DNA of 22,870 nt from Hypsibius dujardini (GCA_001579985.1 LRSR01009294.1:1-22870), one strand, 5' to 3'. Positions 1-11,707 are shown, counted from the first letter of the stretch. Program-made: numbers and translations. The notes: generated by a model from the sequence alone, not told the origin.

Positions 1-106
1 TGAGAGAATTCTCAGTTTCCGCTTTGAGACTCATCCCTGGTCAGAACGGTTGAACAATGACAGGAAATAGAAATTAGACGGAACACGTATGAAACTGGTT
101 TTACAG

Positions 107-3100
107 GGAAGGCACAGTTATTTGTTGGACCACCGAATTCAAGAAGATCGCTTCGTTTGAGGTCATTCCGGATGCAAGAGGCTCCAATATATACATTCGG
201 GCGAATGATATGTGCGCTATGCCGGAAATCAAAGCGCTCGTCGTAAGTACGTCTTTTGGGGTGTAAGAAACAATTGAGCATATAAATGAGACAAATTAAC
301 GCTTGAGTTACAGTCTGCAGCCGGGCGTGAAGGAGAGTTAACAACCGATTCATATGGCCATCAGTAGTAATTCTATTACGAAAATGAGAAATGCTACCTG
401 TAATGGGACACTTGATTTTACTACTACCTTTTCTGGGAAATTCTGCAACACGGCCTTCCAGGTTGTTTGTTGCTAGAATAAGGGATTCAAAGTCTTAGTA
501 GGAATGTTAAGTCTATATACAGTATAGCCTAGGTGGAACACTAATCACAAGTAAAATAATGTTCCTAACATTTGTTAAAAAGGTAAATAAAAATATTGTT
601 TGAAAATCGTTCGAAAAGGCTTATATTGAGACTGCGGACACGTTTTTCCAATGGCTCCATTGTGTATTCGCAATCATTTCTATTAAAATAGTTTAGGAAT
701 AAGAGTAACTTCAAATGATTTTAAACTGGCACTTTGCTTACTTGGGACGATTTTCGGAGCCGAATTTCAAAACTACTTCAATTGTTTTCTAAATTAGTCC
801 AATATTAATGATTTAAACAATTATTTCATTGGCAAATCTCGGAGAATTTCTTTTTTGAAATTTCAAAGTTAAAACAAAAAAATATTCCGTTTGGTTTGAT
901 TTTCATTGTAAAAATAGCGATTCTTCGAAATGCACTAAATGTCACTATTTTGGTATTATCTTATCCCAAATTTCATTTGAAATCGATGGGGCCAACCAAT
1001 TATTTTTCGGATAAAAGGGCGGAGTTATGGACAGTTTTTAAAAAGGACCTAAAAATTCAGTGAAGCTTTCCAGAGTTGGCATTTAGCTCCGCCCTCAATG
1101 TCCAAAAAAAAATTTGGGCGATGCCAATAGATTTCTAATTAAATTTGAGATGGGGCAGAATCAAAATAATGAATAATCAGCAGAACAGAAAATTCCAGTG
1201 TTTTTCCAACTTTGAAATTTCGTAAAAATAAGTTCTCGGAAATTCGCCAATGAAATAAAATTTAAATTATCATTAATACTGAACTAATTTAGAAAAAAAT
1301 TGAGGCGTTTTGAAATCCGACTCTGAAAATCGCCCCAGATTAGGGCGACTGGTGATTACAGGCCAGCATGAGATGCTAGCATTGTCTAAAATATAACTGC
1401 AAAAGCGTGCCCGGACCGGTTTGTTTTGTTTCAGGCTTGACATCAGGCGAGGTTCACTTCTACAACTACGACGACGCCAAATTGGATCTATTCTTCAGCA
1501 TCACTAGGATGAAGAGCCCCATACTCTGTCTGTACTACTTCTTTCAGGAGTCTGAAAGTATTCTTCTAATGGGCGATCAAGCCGGTAAAGTGGGGATCAT
1601 CCGCTTCAAAAACCTTCACTATGACGGGCTTTGGGGCAGCCTCAGTCTTCCTCACTTTAACAATCCTCGAGTGACGTGGGGATTCCTAATTAGAAAGGGT
1701 AAGGCCTACTCCGCCAAGGGTCTCCTTGGGACGGATTGGATCAGCCAGGTCAAGTTCTTTCCGACGCTAAATTCGGTGAGTTAAGCAAATTTCACATTTT
1801 AATAGATTCAACTCACGTAACAATCAATTGAATTATCTTGGTATTTTTCAAAATTTTGGACTCAATTTTTATGCAATGTACATACATAAATTAATAAATA
1901 TACTGGTAGAACATTTTTTTAAAGACTAAAACTAACTTAAGAAATAATGCATACTCAAAATATAATAATGCATGTTCTTTAACTAAATGGTAATAGAAAT
2001 AAATAATCGAAATTATATACTTCTAGATGATGGCGTGCAGTTTGAATCCACGCTGTTCGCTATGCGTCATCCCGCTCCAGAAAACACGAGAGCCGATGTA
2101 TTTTTGTGAAAAGGACGGCTTCAACTGCTTCGACTACAAGTAACGGTACTTTTTGTGTGATTGAAGATTTCTTAGAAGGTTATTTTACCCTTTTAGGTTG
2201 CAGTGATTTCCTCAATGTCATCGTAACGGGCAGCAAAAATCGAAGCATCCAAATTTGGAATCAAGACAACACGAAGAACCCCACGGGACATTTCGATGGT
2301 CACGAGGGAGCCATCAACAGAGTTACTTGTCATCGAGAGACCGATTTTACAGTCTTAATTAGGTAAGCCAAATTATTCCTAATTTCCCCACACAAAAAAA
2401 GGATTGTATTATGATTACGAAGTATGATTTTAGTGTGGATGCACATCACGTGATCAAGGTGTGGGACTTTAAAGACCAATCCTGCTTACAGTCGTACGAC
2501 TCTAAGGGTCTCATGCTGCCGCATTATGCCACGACTTTCATGCATTACAATCCCGCATTGGAACACGTAGTCTATGGAGCTCGTGACGTGGTGATGTTAA
2601 AACGGGTCGATCGACATCGAAAAGGACCGGTTGAGCTGTTTCAAAAGACCCACGACCAACCCATTGTCGGAGCTCTATACAACGACCTATTTGAGTGTGT
2701 CGTGACGGCATGCCAGGCATCTACCATCATGGTGTGGAATTTCCACACAGGGGATAAGATTATTCAGTACAAGAACGCTCACACCGTGGTGGAAAATGGG
2801 AGGGTGGTGCAGGTTCCAATTAAAAGCATGTCCTTCGATGCAAATAAGAGACGACTGATTACTTGTGGCTCGGTAAGCGATTTTGCTCCGCCCTCTTCTT
2901 TACTTCATTATGCCATGTTTTGGCGTGTTCTTTCTGATGCACACTTTGTTTCACTCCCTTTATTCTGTGCTGCTCTCTTCTATGCTGTTCTCTTCTGTCA
3001 AGTATGGTCATGTCTGGTCTTTATTAAGATTTTGGTCTCTGTTTCGTTCTCTTCTGGCCAATTCATCTTGTTCTATTTGTTTGGGTTTGATCCTCTTATT

Positions 3101-6100
3101 TAGTTATTTTCTGCTCTATTACTTCTGGAATTTTATCCGTTCTGTTCGATGCCATTATGTATTATTCTGTTCTGCTCTCACCGGTTCTGATCTTCGCCTT
3201 ATGGCCTGACCAGCTCGGCTTCACTGGATATGTCTGCCCGCCTCTTCATCTCCGTGATCTTGACGATCCAACTCCCAGTCGCATGTGCCCTGTTCTGTTC
3301 GCTTGTCCATACCATCGGGATATCAAAGCCTTTCAATAGGTCAATTTTGTTATGTAAACAAGTTTAACTCTTACGAGGATGGATTGAAACAAATTTGAAA
3401 AAACTTCCCCAACCGAGCATGCCTTTCCATATCTCTATTGTTCTGTTCTTATGAGCTGTTCTGTTTTGTTCTTTGGTGATCTATTTGGCTAGATTTTGTT
3501 CTGTTCTGCTCTGCATCTGTCGTCTATCTGTCTTGTCATCGTTGTTTTCGTTCCACTTTTCTGTTCTCCGCCCCGCTGATCGTCTGTTAATCTATGCCGC
3601 AGTTTCTATGCTCTGTACTGTTTGCTTGTTCAACTAAAAGTCACTATCAGGCTTGTCATTTAAAAAATGAGAAATTCTTAGGACGGCTTAATCAAGTTGT
3701 GGAACTTTAACAACGGCGCATGTCTCTCCTTCTTCGACCATCTCGAAGGCGTGGACCTCAACGTGGTGCGCTACCAAAGGAACAAAGATTTGGTCGTGGC
3801 TGCCGGCTGGAACCAGCACATCTTTATGGTTCGTGACACTCGCGGTGAAGACGACGTCGAGGAGAAAGTCTACGAATGGGAATGTGCCCATCGTTCTGAC
3901 ATTACCGCCTTTGAGATCATCTACGCATCTGAAGACAACACCTTCGAACTGGAAGACCAAACCCCGCCGGAGGACATCCGCGAACCGGATATCGACCCCA
4001 ATCCCAGTTCTTCATATATCACAGTGGCGATTAAGCGAAAGAACATTGAAGGCTTCAAGGAAACTGCAAATAAATCTGTTGAGGAGGCAGATGAAGAACC
4101 GGAAAATAATTTGTTGAAAGAGGGCATCACGGATGGCGCGAAACGAAAAGATTCAGACGAGACTGTGGCATCAAAAACGACTTTGAGCGAATGGAAGTAC
4201 GAAACTGAAAAGCAGCCCGGCAGCACTACCTCCGCAAACAGAGAAGGGGAGGAGGATGAAGAGGATAATAGATCCAAATTAAGCAAGGATGGAAGTGGGA
4301 AAGACGCTGATGGTGACAATGAAGACAAAGATGAAAATGAGAATGAGAATGAGGATGAGAATAAGGATGGGGATGAGGATGAAGATGAAAATGATGAAAC
4401 AGACGGTGCAGAGGAGGCTGCGAGAATGGCCGACGACGATTCTTTCATCATCAGTGGCAGCTCGGATGGAGAGTTGATTGTCTGGCATCTTTTTTCTGGT
4501 ACTCCACTCTGTTTCTTAAATACAGATGGTTGTCCATTGGCACTGTCACAAAAAGCGCGGGATGAATATGCGGCACGGACTGTCAATGACTACCCCAAAT
4601 TGGAAATCAAGGACAGTGGCAGTATTGAAGTGAGTTTCAATCTCAATTTCCCAGATATGCAGGTAGGGTTTCCTGTGCAACGCATGCTGGCATGGTGGAG
4701 CGAACTGCTTCCACATACTTGATGGGAAGTCAATGTCATTTTTAAACAGACGAACTATTCGGTTTCCATACTAGGTATGCATTTGAAGTAGCGAGATCTA
4801 CTTTTAAATGGTAATAAATATTATTTGTGACTGTAGTTCAACACCCACGAATCTGCCTTGACAATTGATCAAAATTTAGGTAATCGCAATATTCGCATAG
4901 AATGGAGTTTTAGTAGAAGTTACATTTTTCATCAAACATTGATTTTATTCATGGAATATGAATTTTGAAACCGTAGCCAATAGAATCTAATTTAGACGTT
5001 ATTACAAATACTTAATGTGAGGCATTTTTAAATAAATATAGATAAAATGGTATAGTTTTAGAAAAATAGCATCAAAATACTCAATAATATATTAGTAAGC
5101 AATATATAATATACTTTCAATAGAACCTTTGCAACCGGACATAAATCTCTCTTGAGTTGCAATACTGTATAACTGACCGTTGACTGGTAATTTCTCGGAC
5201 AGAACTTTTTGGGACTTCAAATGGTGCAAAACCAAAAGGGCGGACCGAATCTACATGGACTCGCTTCTCCGCTAAAAGATGACCCCGTCATTACTGTTCC
5301 AAAAGTAGCGGCCCAAGCTCGTCACTGCATCACCTGCATTGTGGTTCTGCACAACCGCGTGTTTAATGACAGCAAAACAGCATCCATTGTGACAGCTTCC
5401 ACGGATGGGTTCGTTCGCGCTTGGTCGATCCACTACTCTACCGGCGGATTACTCGGCTTATTTTATGCAGCTCACGAGTTGGATTCGTTCATCACGACCA
5501 TGTACACGGACGACAAAAATGAGCTGTTATTTACGGGTGACACGAGGGGCTACGTCAAAATTTGGTTACTGTGTGAATGGATGCAGGCACCGGACCATCT
5601 CAAAAATCATCGACATTGCTTCGATCCTCGCAATTTTCCATTCATTAAACGGTATATACTGCAACGTAAATAAATATATATTTAAAGATATGTTAAATGG
5701 GTAAACAAGTACATTTCAATTGGAGCAAAGTGCATTTTTATTTTAGAGAAAGTCAAAAAAGTATATATCAACATTGAAAGCGTATTTTAATTTTAAATCC
5801 CTAAAAATATTAGAATATTTTATTTAAAAGTATTTTAAATAATGAAAATGTGGTTTCATTTTAATAATTTCAAGGTCATTTTCAAATATACTTTGCCGGT
5901 GGATTTGTATTTATTTGCTATCTTAATGAAGTTAGGGTGACTGTTTAGTACAATACACTTTATTTAAAGCAGACGTACGTAGTTTGCGGAAAGTCAATTC
6001 GTGATTTATTTGCGTTCACATAAACTTGCAATGATTTGTGTAATTAATGACGGTGCCGTTGATTTATTTACCGAACTGAATATTAGCTAGAGTTAATGTA

Positions 6101-9096
6101 TGACGTTATTCAAATATTAAATTAAATCTAGACAAAATCCGTTTACTTTGAACCACAGTGAAGTGCCCATTTCTATTTAGCAGTTAATTTCAAATTCAAG
6201 GTATAAACAACAACAAAATCATGGCAAGAATTTAATTTATTATAACAATCATACGCGCATATTAAACGCATATGAATTCAGATTCAAAAATTGGAAGAAG
6301 AACAATTTAAGAAAAAAGAAGTAACAATAAAATAAATATGCAGCATAAAAATAACAATCACATTTTTTTAAAAGCTTGTTAACAAATTTAATTTTTAGTC
6401 ACAAAATGTTGGCCTCTTTGGTGGCGTTCCGGGCTAACTACATGATGCGCAAGTCTGTGGAGCATCTGGATTCCGCACAACGAGGTCTCTACCGGCAGCC
6501 GTATATTCTCAACTCCTTCCGCGGACACCTTGCTCGTGTGACGCAAATTCAGGTGGTCTATCAAAAGAACATTATCATCACTGCCTCGGAAGACTGCTCT
6601 GTGAGGTTGTGGCACTTTTCCGGCCTCTTCATCGGCACCCTCGGTCAGGATGTAGCCTTCCATAATGAGGCAGTGCCGGAGGTGCCAGTGGTCGTAGAGG
6701 CATCTAAGGGAGCGACTTCAGAGGACGAACTGAGGCAATCGGAAGTAAGTATTGAGACGGGAAGAACCGTCAGTGGCGAGGTTATGCCCCTGGCTGACGA
6801 TGACCATTTCCTTCATGAGGATGAGGATCCCAATGAAGTCCTCCTGAAGCCCAAGGTGAGATAAAGTTGCAAATTTAATTTGGTCTACGAAATATATCAT
6901 AATTTGACTTGACCAGTAATATTATTACTTTAATTTACAAATGCAAATTATCTTTATCAATGCTTTCTGGTTCGTAACTATGCAATAAGCTGACTTGACT
7001 TATTGATTATTTGTATTATAATTATTACAAATTTACAATTTTTATCTAACCCACGAAGTGTGTAATAATTTTGTTTGACTTCTGTCAACTGAATACATAA
7101 CAATTTAACTAATTCATTACTGTAAATTTGAGTATCATGCACCATTGCAAGAGAATTGAACAGATGCCCCCAAAACTACTTGATTGAAGATTTATAAAAA
7201 TAAATTTACAAAATAGAAAACGACCGATATTTACAATTTTTTGACAAAAAATTGAATAACAAACTGTCATTAAACACCACGCGTCAAGTTATAACTATCG
7301 ACTTGCATTTTGTACCAGTTTCTTTGAAAAATAAGTGAATGATGGTCGGCTGGCTTTTTGTGACGATGAAATGACGATCTGTGTGACGTCAGATCCAACA
7401 ACCAAATTAATTGATCGTTAACCGTTTATATTGTTAATTATTGATGCCATAAAAAACCAACCATCTGCCACAAATGTTTTTTTACAATCGAAAAATACTT
7501 CACAACCGAGCGAAAGGATGTTCTACAGCATAATTTATTATTCAGACTAACAGTGATTTTTACGTATTTTTGTTCTTTCTCCGGTAAGTAGATGACATGT
7601 GTCGGTCGTCCAGACAATTCATGTCTAACTGTAAATTTCACTCCAGGTAATAATCCCGGCAGACCTGGCCGAAAAAGGCAGCCTAGCCACCCTACAAGTC
7701 CTCTACAGCAATCGCCACAAACGGACCGAAATTCCCGCCTACATCGAAGAGGCCGAACAGGTCAAACTGACTGCGCAAGCCGAAGCCTCCGGGATTTGGT
7801 TCAACAACCGCGACGACTACATTGCCGCCCTACAGGAACTGACCGTCCTGAAGAATCGCTTCGAGGAGTACAAACCTCTGCCGTTCAAGTATTACGGCTA
7901 CGAACCGCCTTACGAGGCCAAGGACGCTGAAGCTCTTGTCTTCACTCACGCTCCCCTGCAGCCGATGGAACTTGTCGGTACACTGGACAAGATCATCCCG
8001 AAGAATCTCTTTGAATATAATTTAAGTAAAGTGCAGAATGGTTTGATGGAGAGTTTGACGGAAGCGGAAAAAAAGCCGTTTCTGGCACTGCAACTGACTG
8101 GGCACTTGGTAGGCGCTGCGCTTGAGAACTTGAGGGCTTTGGTCAAATCAAAGGAGCAAGGTTTACTGCCACCGAGATCGGTCAAAGATTTGAAGGCGAG
8201 GCAAATTGAAGTCAGACATCCCGGGAAACAGGAAAAGCATACAAGTAAACGGGATGGCGGTCCGAGTGCACGGTCGGCAAAGCCCCAAGTGAATCACAAG
8301 ACGGATGGGCATTCGAGTCATCAAAGAAGACATTCGGGAAAATCGACCGGTTAGTGACTTGGACATTACAGCGGCAAGTAGCAAAACACAGATAGATAAA
8401 TAGACAGACAGACAGACAGACAGACAGACCAACAGACATTCTGGAACATTTGTTACTGCAGAGGACTCTGCTGGACACGGGGAATGCTTCCGATCAGTCG
8501 TCGACCAAGCCGTACTAGCACAAAAGCAAATCAAATTATCTGCTGGCCGGTCGGCGCTACATGATGCCGCTTCGCTTGTCACAACAAAAAAGCCCGCACT
8601 AGCTGGCCGAACCCAGCCCCACCATCAGCAGCATCATAAATCCCACGAGAAACTTCACAGCTCCAGTCATTGTCTCGATTCCTCCCTCTCGATGAAGGAA
8701 GACTCCGAAGAGGACCACAATTGTATGACTACCCGGATCCATTCCCAACTGAAAGGTTGCCGCAGTGCCGGTGGAGCAGGCCACGCCCCCAAGGCACCGT
8801 TATCTTCACAAGAATCCAGCGTGGAGTTGAACGAGGACTTCCTAAACGCCGATCGGATCGATGTCGAACAGCTACACCACTCCGAAGAGGAGTTTATGGA
8901 GGATATTATCCTCGAACAAGAACGGAATGCCAAGTTCAACTACCTTTCCATGTTGGAGCGAGGCCAGGCACGAGCCAGTCAGATGGAGCCGTATCTGTCG
9001 CTGGTGAAGAACGACCCAGAGCTCTACTCAGAGATCCGACCGATGATTGAGCCGGGTATTCGCTTCAGTCAGGCGAGTGGCATCGGCAAAATTTAA
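107..9096 (+). CDS. WDR49/WDR64-type WD40-repeat protein, 3' part (spliced, 5' end outside window)
   Basis: Exons: 107-246, 1435-1775, 2027-2139, 2204-2362, 2434-2872, 3682-4662, 5203-5651, 6399-6855, 7647-8349, 8462-9096 (TAA). All junctions keep phase and give 1,471 residues here. Blade ends read VICW, IQIW, IKVW, IMVW, IKLW, LIVW, VRAW, VKIW and VRLW, so at least nine WD-type blades are visible. Their order and linking motifs (LTSGEVHFYNY, EKDGFNCFDY, AAGWNQHIF, SSDGELIVW) resemble the WDR49/WDR64/'WD repeat on Y' group. Members are large ciliary or axonemal scaffolds (WDR49 is also called CFAP337). An EF-hand region expected at the N-terminus would lie upstream. Odd points: an acidic Asp/Glu/Asn insert (about 4240-4420) interrupts the penultimate part of the propeller, and the last two exons encode a long non-WD tail. 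Alternative donors with the same phase exist at 4630 (GTGAGT) and 8245 (GTAAAC). If the last intron is retained, translation stops at 8352. Which paralogue this is remains open. Confidence 0.88.
730..1351. mobile_element. Foldback (MITE-like) element in the first visible intron of the WD40 gene
   Basis: Two arms of about 300 bp face each other around a short centre near 1031-1078. Colinear perfect blocks pair as reverse complements: 748-755 with 1325-1332, 765-773 with 1307-1315, 785-798 with 1283-1296, 804-812 with 1269-1277, 821-833 with 1246-1258, 857-870 with 1208-1221, and 1017-1024 (GGGCGGAG) with 1087-1094. Imperfect matches lie between them. No reading frame for a transposase is seen inside. 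The ends are approximate and I could not identify a target-site duplication, so the class is unknown. It lies wholly in the intron 247-1434. Confidence 0.75.
2873..3681 (+). repeat. Intron with degenerate TTCTG/TGTTC pyrimidine repeat
   Basis: This 809-bp intron of the WD40 gene (donor GTAAGC, acceptor TTCTTAG) is crowded on the coding strand with the words TTCTG, TGTTC and CTCTG. Examples are around 2970-3000, 3290-3300, 3440-3475 and 3496-3515. It looks like a decayed pentanucleotide array with strong strand asymmetry (T/C-rich on the coding strand). Open frames running through it (for example 2883-3209) are products of this composition and not genes. Confidence 0.6.
4240..4420 (+). repeat. 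In-frame GATGAG/AATGAG repeat coding an acidic loop
   Basis: Inside the 3682-4662 exon, the stretch about 4325-4402 is built of hexamers such as GATGAG, AATGAG and GATGAA. It is preserved in frame and encodes runs of Asp, Glu and Asn. The WD40 frame continues on both sides (KLW motif before, LIVW motif after), so the tract is an insert in a loop between blades. Because the unit length is a multiple of three, length changes would not break the frame. The same tract opens spurious frames on both strands (for example Ile/Leu alternation on the minus strand). Confidence 0.75.
4663..5202 (+). other. Introns of the WD40 gene: 4663-5202, 5652-6398, 6856-7646
   Basis: Three AT-rich introns (540, 747 and 791 bp) lie between coding exons here; the coordinates given are the first. 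Borders are CAG|GTAGGG...GGACAG (with GAA|GTGAGT at 4630 as an alternative donor), CG|GTATAT...TTTTTAG and AAG|GTGAGA...CTCCAG. I see no gene, RNA or clear repeat in them. The 6856-7646 intron contains a palindromic TGACGTCA (7384-7391) inside a short GATCTG/CAGATC stem, which may be chance. Confidence 0.6.
8402..8429. repeat. (GACA)n microsatellite in the last intron of the WD40 gene
   Basis: Seven or so perfect GACA/CAGA units sit in the short intron 8350-8461 that precedes the terminal coding exon. Similar but interrupted GACA tracts recur elsewhere in the window (near 11237-11314, 21785-21942 and 22770-22865). Confidence 0.9.
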
Positions 9097-10006
9097 TTAA
9101 ACTATCCCTGAGATGAAACTAAATTAAGAAAACAGTAACCGAGTTTTCAGCTTTAAAACAATTATTTCCGAAAGCTGCATGAAACTGCGGGGCACTGTTT
9201 TATATGTTTTTCCTGACGGAATTGCAACGGCATGTATTGACACTAGTCGTATTTTTTTGACAACAGTATAAGTATAGCCAATGCTAAATAAACGCAGATA
9301 TATAACACTAGAAAATCGACAACTTGCAGAAGAAATTAAACGGAAATAACTTTCTGATTTATGACTAACTGCATTAAGCGAAACAAAATTTAATAAATAC
9401 AAAACTGACGAAGACCGTAAGTTGTAGATAAGTGTAGATAAAATATACACTCATTTAAAAAATCATAGAGTAAAGAGACTTTTCAGCTAATATTATGATG
9501 AAGCATGAAGCTTTAGAAGACGTTTTAGATACTTTGGTATTATATTACACCTATGCCAGTATGATATTATTAAAAATTAAGTAATTAAAAATGCAGCCGT
9601 ATAAATTACATTTAAATTTTATGAAGCAACCTGATGAATTAGCAGTACACAATCTAATCAGTGAATGCTCCATAAACTATCGTAATTGCTAAGTTACTAG
9701 GCAATTCAAATCAGTTCATTAGCGTTGTTTAAATATATTTAAAAAGCGGGTTTTGACATTAAATACAATAAGTTCACGCGTTACTTTAAGTCACGGAAAT
9801 ATAAATCGATCTTTAGAAGCATAGTATATTTCAAATTTCTAAATTTACTTTAAATATAAGGATATTTTATTCAAACTCTCATTTAAATATCACAAATGGG
9901 AATTTTGTTTTCACTTAAAAAGGTTTGTATTTAAATAAACTTCGCCGTTAGAAATAATTATTATTATTTTATTTATTTATATTATATTTAAATTCAATCA
10001 ATTTAG
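9097..10006. other. AT-rich intergenic stretch between the WD40 gene and the next gene
   Basis: No recognisable gene apart from a tentative first exon of the downstream gene (9495-9558). The sequence is AT-rich, with a candidate poly(A) signal near its start. Its end is a splice acceptor (ATTTAG at 10001-10006). Confidence 0.5.
9287..9292 (+). terminator. Candidate poly(A) signal of the WD40 gene
   Basis: AATAAA lies about 190 bp after the stop codon at 9096, a usual distance for a 3' UTR. No other canonical signal lies closer to the stop. Confidence 0.4.
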
Positions 10007-11078
10007 TTAAAAAAAACGCTGAAGTTGAGAGGTTTTTGTCGTTCCCATTCGAACAGGCGAGCAATCCAGCGATAGTGAAAAAGGTCCGCCTGAAAAATGT
10101 CAAGAGCGTCAGTTCGATGGATCGAATCCAGAGAGTCTTTAAGGTGGCCGATTTCGACAAAGTCGGAGCGGCGACAGCTCCAACACGACCGCGAAGCACG
10201 AAAAAATTGAGTTTGACTGTGCCGCCGTTGCCGCGTCGGCTGGCTAGCGTGATTAAGGGCCAGGTGCGAAATGGGAAACGGGCACCGTCCTTCTACAACT
10301 TCGAGGAATTGGAGGAACCGGAGACTCCGTTGGGCGGGAAAAACTTGTGGGGCGATCAAGGTTCACTGGCAATTTTCGAACAGAAGTAAGTAGTGAAAGT
10401 TTTGTTAAGACTCCACGTTGAGCTGAAGTGTAACGGTGTGACTGTAATTCTTAATTCGAAACATCGCTCCATGATATCCCAATAAAACTTAATCCATTGC
10501 TCACCCGGAAAAATGAGAGATCATGTATTTTGGTTGTATTAAGGTTCTCTGGTCTACTGCGACGTCCTGCGGCTCCAAAATCGGTGACGGAAACAGGTCG
10601 ACACGTAAAAGTGGAGACCCTCGACCGGAGTAAGCAAAAAAAGACCGATCCCGCCAAGGCATTAATCTGCAGAGAGAAACCCCTTCCGAAGCAAGGACCC
10701 TTCACCAACCGCTACATCTACCGCCAACTCTCGGACTCTGTGCTGCACGAGCCCGGGCCGAATGAGCACAACCTTAAAGAGTACTCCGTTGACGTGAGCG
10801 TGTTCCTCGCAGAACGAAAGGTCTTGAAAGACCAGGAAATGGCAGCTAAAGGCGAAACACAACGACTGAACGAGGAACTGTACCCGACGCAGCGCCGAAC
10901 CGACGGCTTTTCCAAGGCTCGCGCAACCGCAGCGATTAAAGCGGTCAGAAGACCTAACATGTCACCGTCGGAAGCACATTTCGCCAGGGCCGATGCTTCG
11001 TTACATCATTTGAACAACATGTTAGATCAGGTGAAAGTGTTGGAAAACGACTTCCTAGCGAATCATGCGAAGCGATAG
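9495..11078 (+). CDS. Unrecognised basic protein, two firm exons and a tentative first exon
   Basis: Firm exons are 10007-10385 (donor GTAAGT at 10386) and 10544-11078 (stop TAG). The 158-bp intron joins in phase as AA+G. Codon use and GC content rise sharply over these exons compared with the flanks, which is why I call them coding. Together they give about 303 residues without an in-frame ATG at the 5' end, so an upstream exon is needed. A phase-compatible candidate is 9495-9558, beginning ATG-ATG and ending at a weak donor GTATGA; it would make 325 residues. The protein is rich in Lys, Arg and Pro, has no signal peptide or membrane segment, and ends in a helical stretch (MLDQVKVLENDF). I do not recognise the family. 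It follows the WD40 gene on the same strand by about 0.9 kb, and could instead be fed by trans-splicing at 10006, although the reading phase does not favour that. Confidence 0.55.
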
Positions 11079-11236
11079 CAGACGTACAAAATGTGAACCA
11101 GTAAAAATGATTAGATGGTGCGTTTTTGCTACGTTGTTGCGAAAATTATGAAGAATTATGAAATTATGCTGTATTTGTCCCCTCCGGTTTGGCCTTGACC
11201 GTCCAAAAATGCCGACAAATGATCAGACTGAAAACC

Positions 11237-11314
11237 AGACAGACACAAACGAACAGTTACAGGCGGACAGACAAACAGAGGCAGGCAGACAGGTAGGCAG
11301 ACAGACAGACAGAC
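11237..11314. repeat. Interrupted GACA/GGCAGA repeat
   Basis: Degenerate CAGA, GACA and GGCA units, ending in a cleaner (CAGA)4 run near 11298-11314. It lies in the spacer 11079-11707 between the unrecognised gene and the convergent eggshell-like gene. Nothing else stands out in that spacer except a short CA run (about 11579-11590) and a CACGTG palindrome near 11535. Confidence 0.75.
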
Positions 11315-11707
11315 ATCTAGATATTATCGCACAATGACAAGAGAAGGGACAGGTGGTGAAGAAGCCACTTGTAATGTTTTGTGTACTCTAGGCCGGATAT
11401 TCGATGCCTGCATGACTCGACAGGCCTGGTAAAAGTTGAGATATCTAGTCAACACGAAATTCGCTGCGTTGATGTATAAGCTGTAAACATAGAAAAACCG
11501 GTTCCTTGCCTTTGTTCACCTCTAGTCCGGTAATCACGTGCTGTAACTATTATTTTCAGTTTCATTGTTGTTTGCTTTGCACACACACACAATCCAACAG
11601 AAATATTTTCGGAAATGAACATTAAACAGCGGAAGCTTTAAAAATCAATAGAAGATAAGTCTACAAAAATAATGTGTACACACAAGGCGACAGCCTATGT
11701 TCGTCCT

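Noticed and set aside
12-353. Minus-strand open frame of 113 codons at the window start
   Set aside because: It lies opposite the first WD40 exon (107-246), which has splice borders and a WD-type VICW motif; the minus frame shows no family signal.
3921-4586. Minus-strand open frame of 221 codons, Ser-rich
   Set aside because: It is the mirror of the acidic-repeat exon of the WD40 gene; the Ser runs are the reverse of the Glu/Asp codons and the plus frame has clear WD motifs.
7376-7395. CRE-like TGACGTCA palindrome in a WD40-gene intron
   Set aside because: A single 8-bp site deep in an intron with no promoter context is likely chance.
7592-7930. Plus-strand open frame of 112 codons
   Set aside because: Wrong frame over the exon 7647-8349; the phase-0 frame from the acceptor is open over the whole exon and continues the WD40 protein.
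8163-8582. Minus-strand open frame with repeated CLSV residues
   Set aside because: The repeat is only the translated (GACA)n microsatellite, opposite the WD40 gene.
9896-9922. ATG exon ending at GTTTGT as first exon of the unrecognised gene
   Set aside because: It ends in phase 0, whereas the exon at 10007 needs one base carried over.
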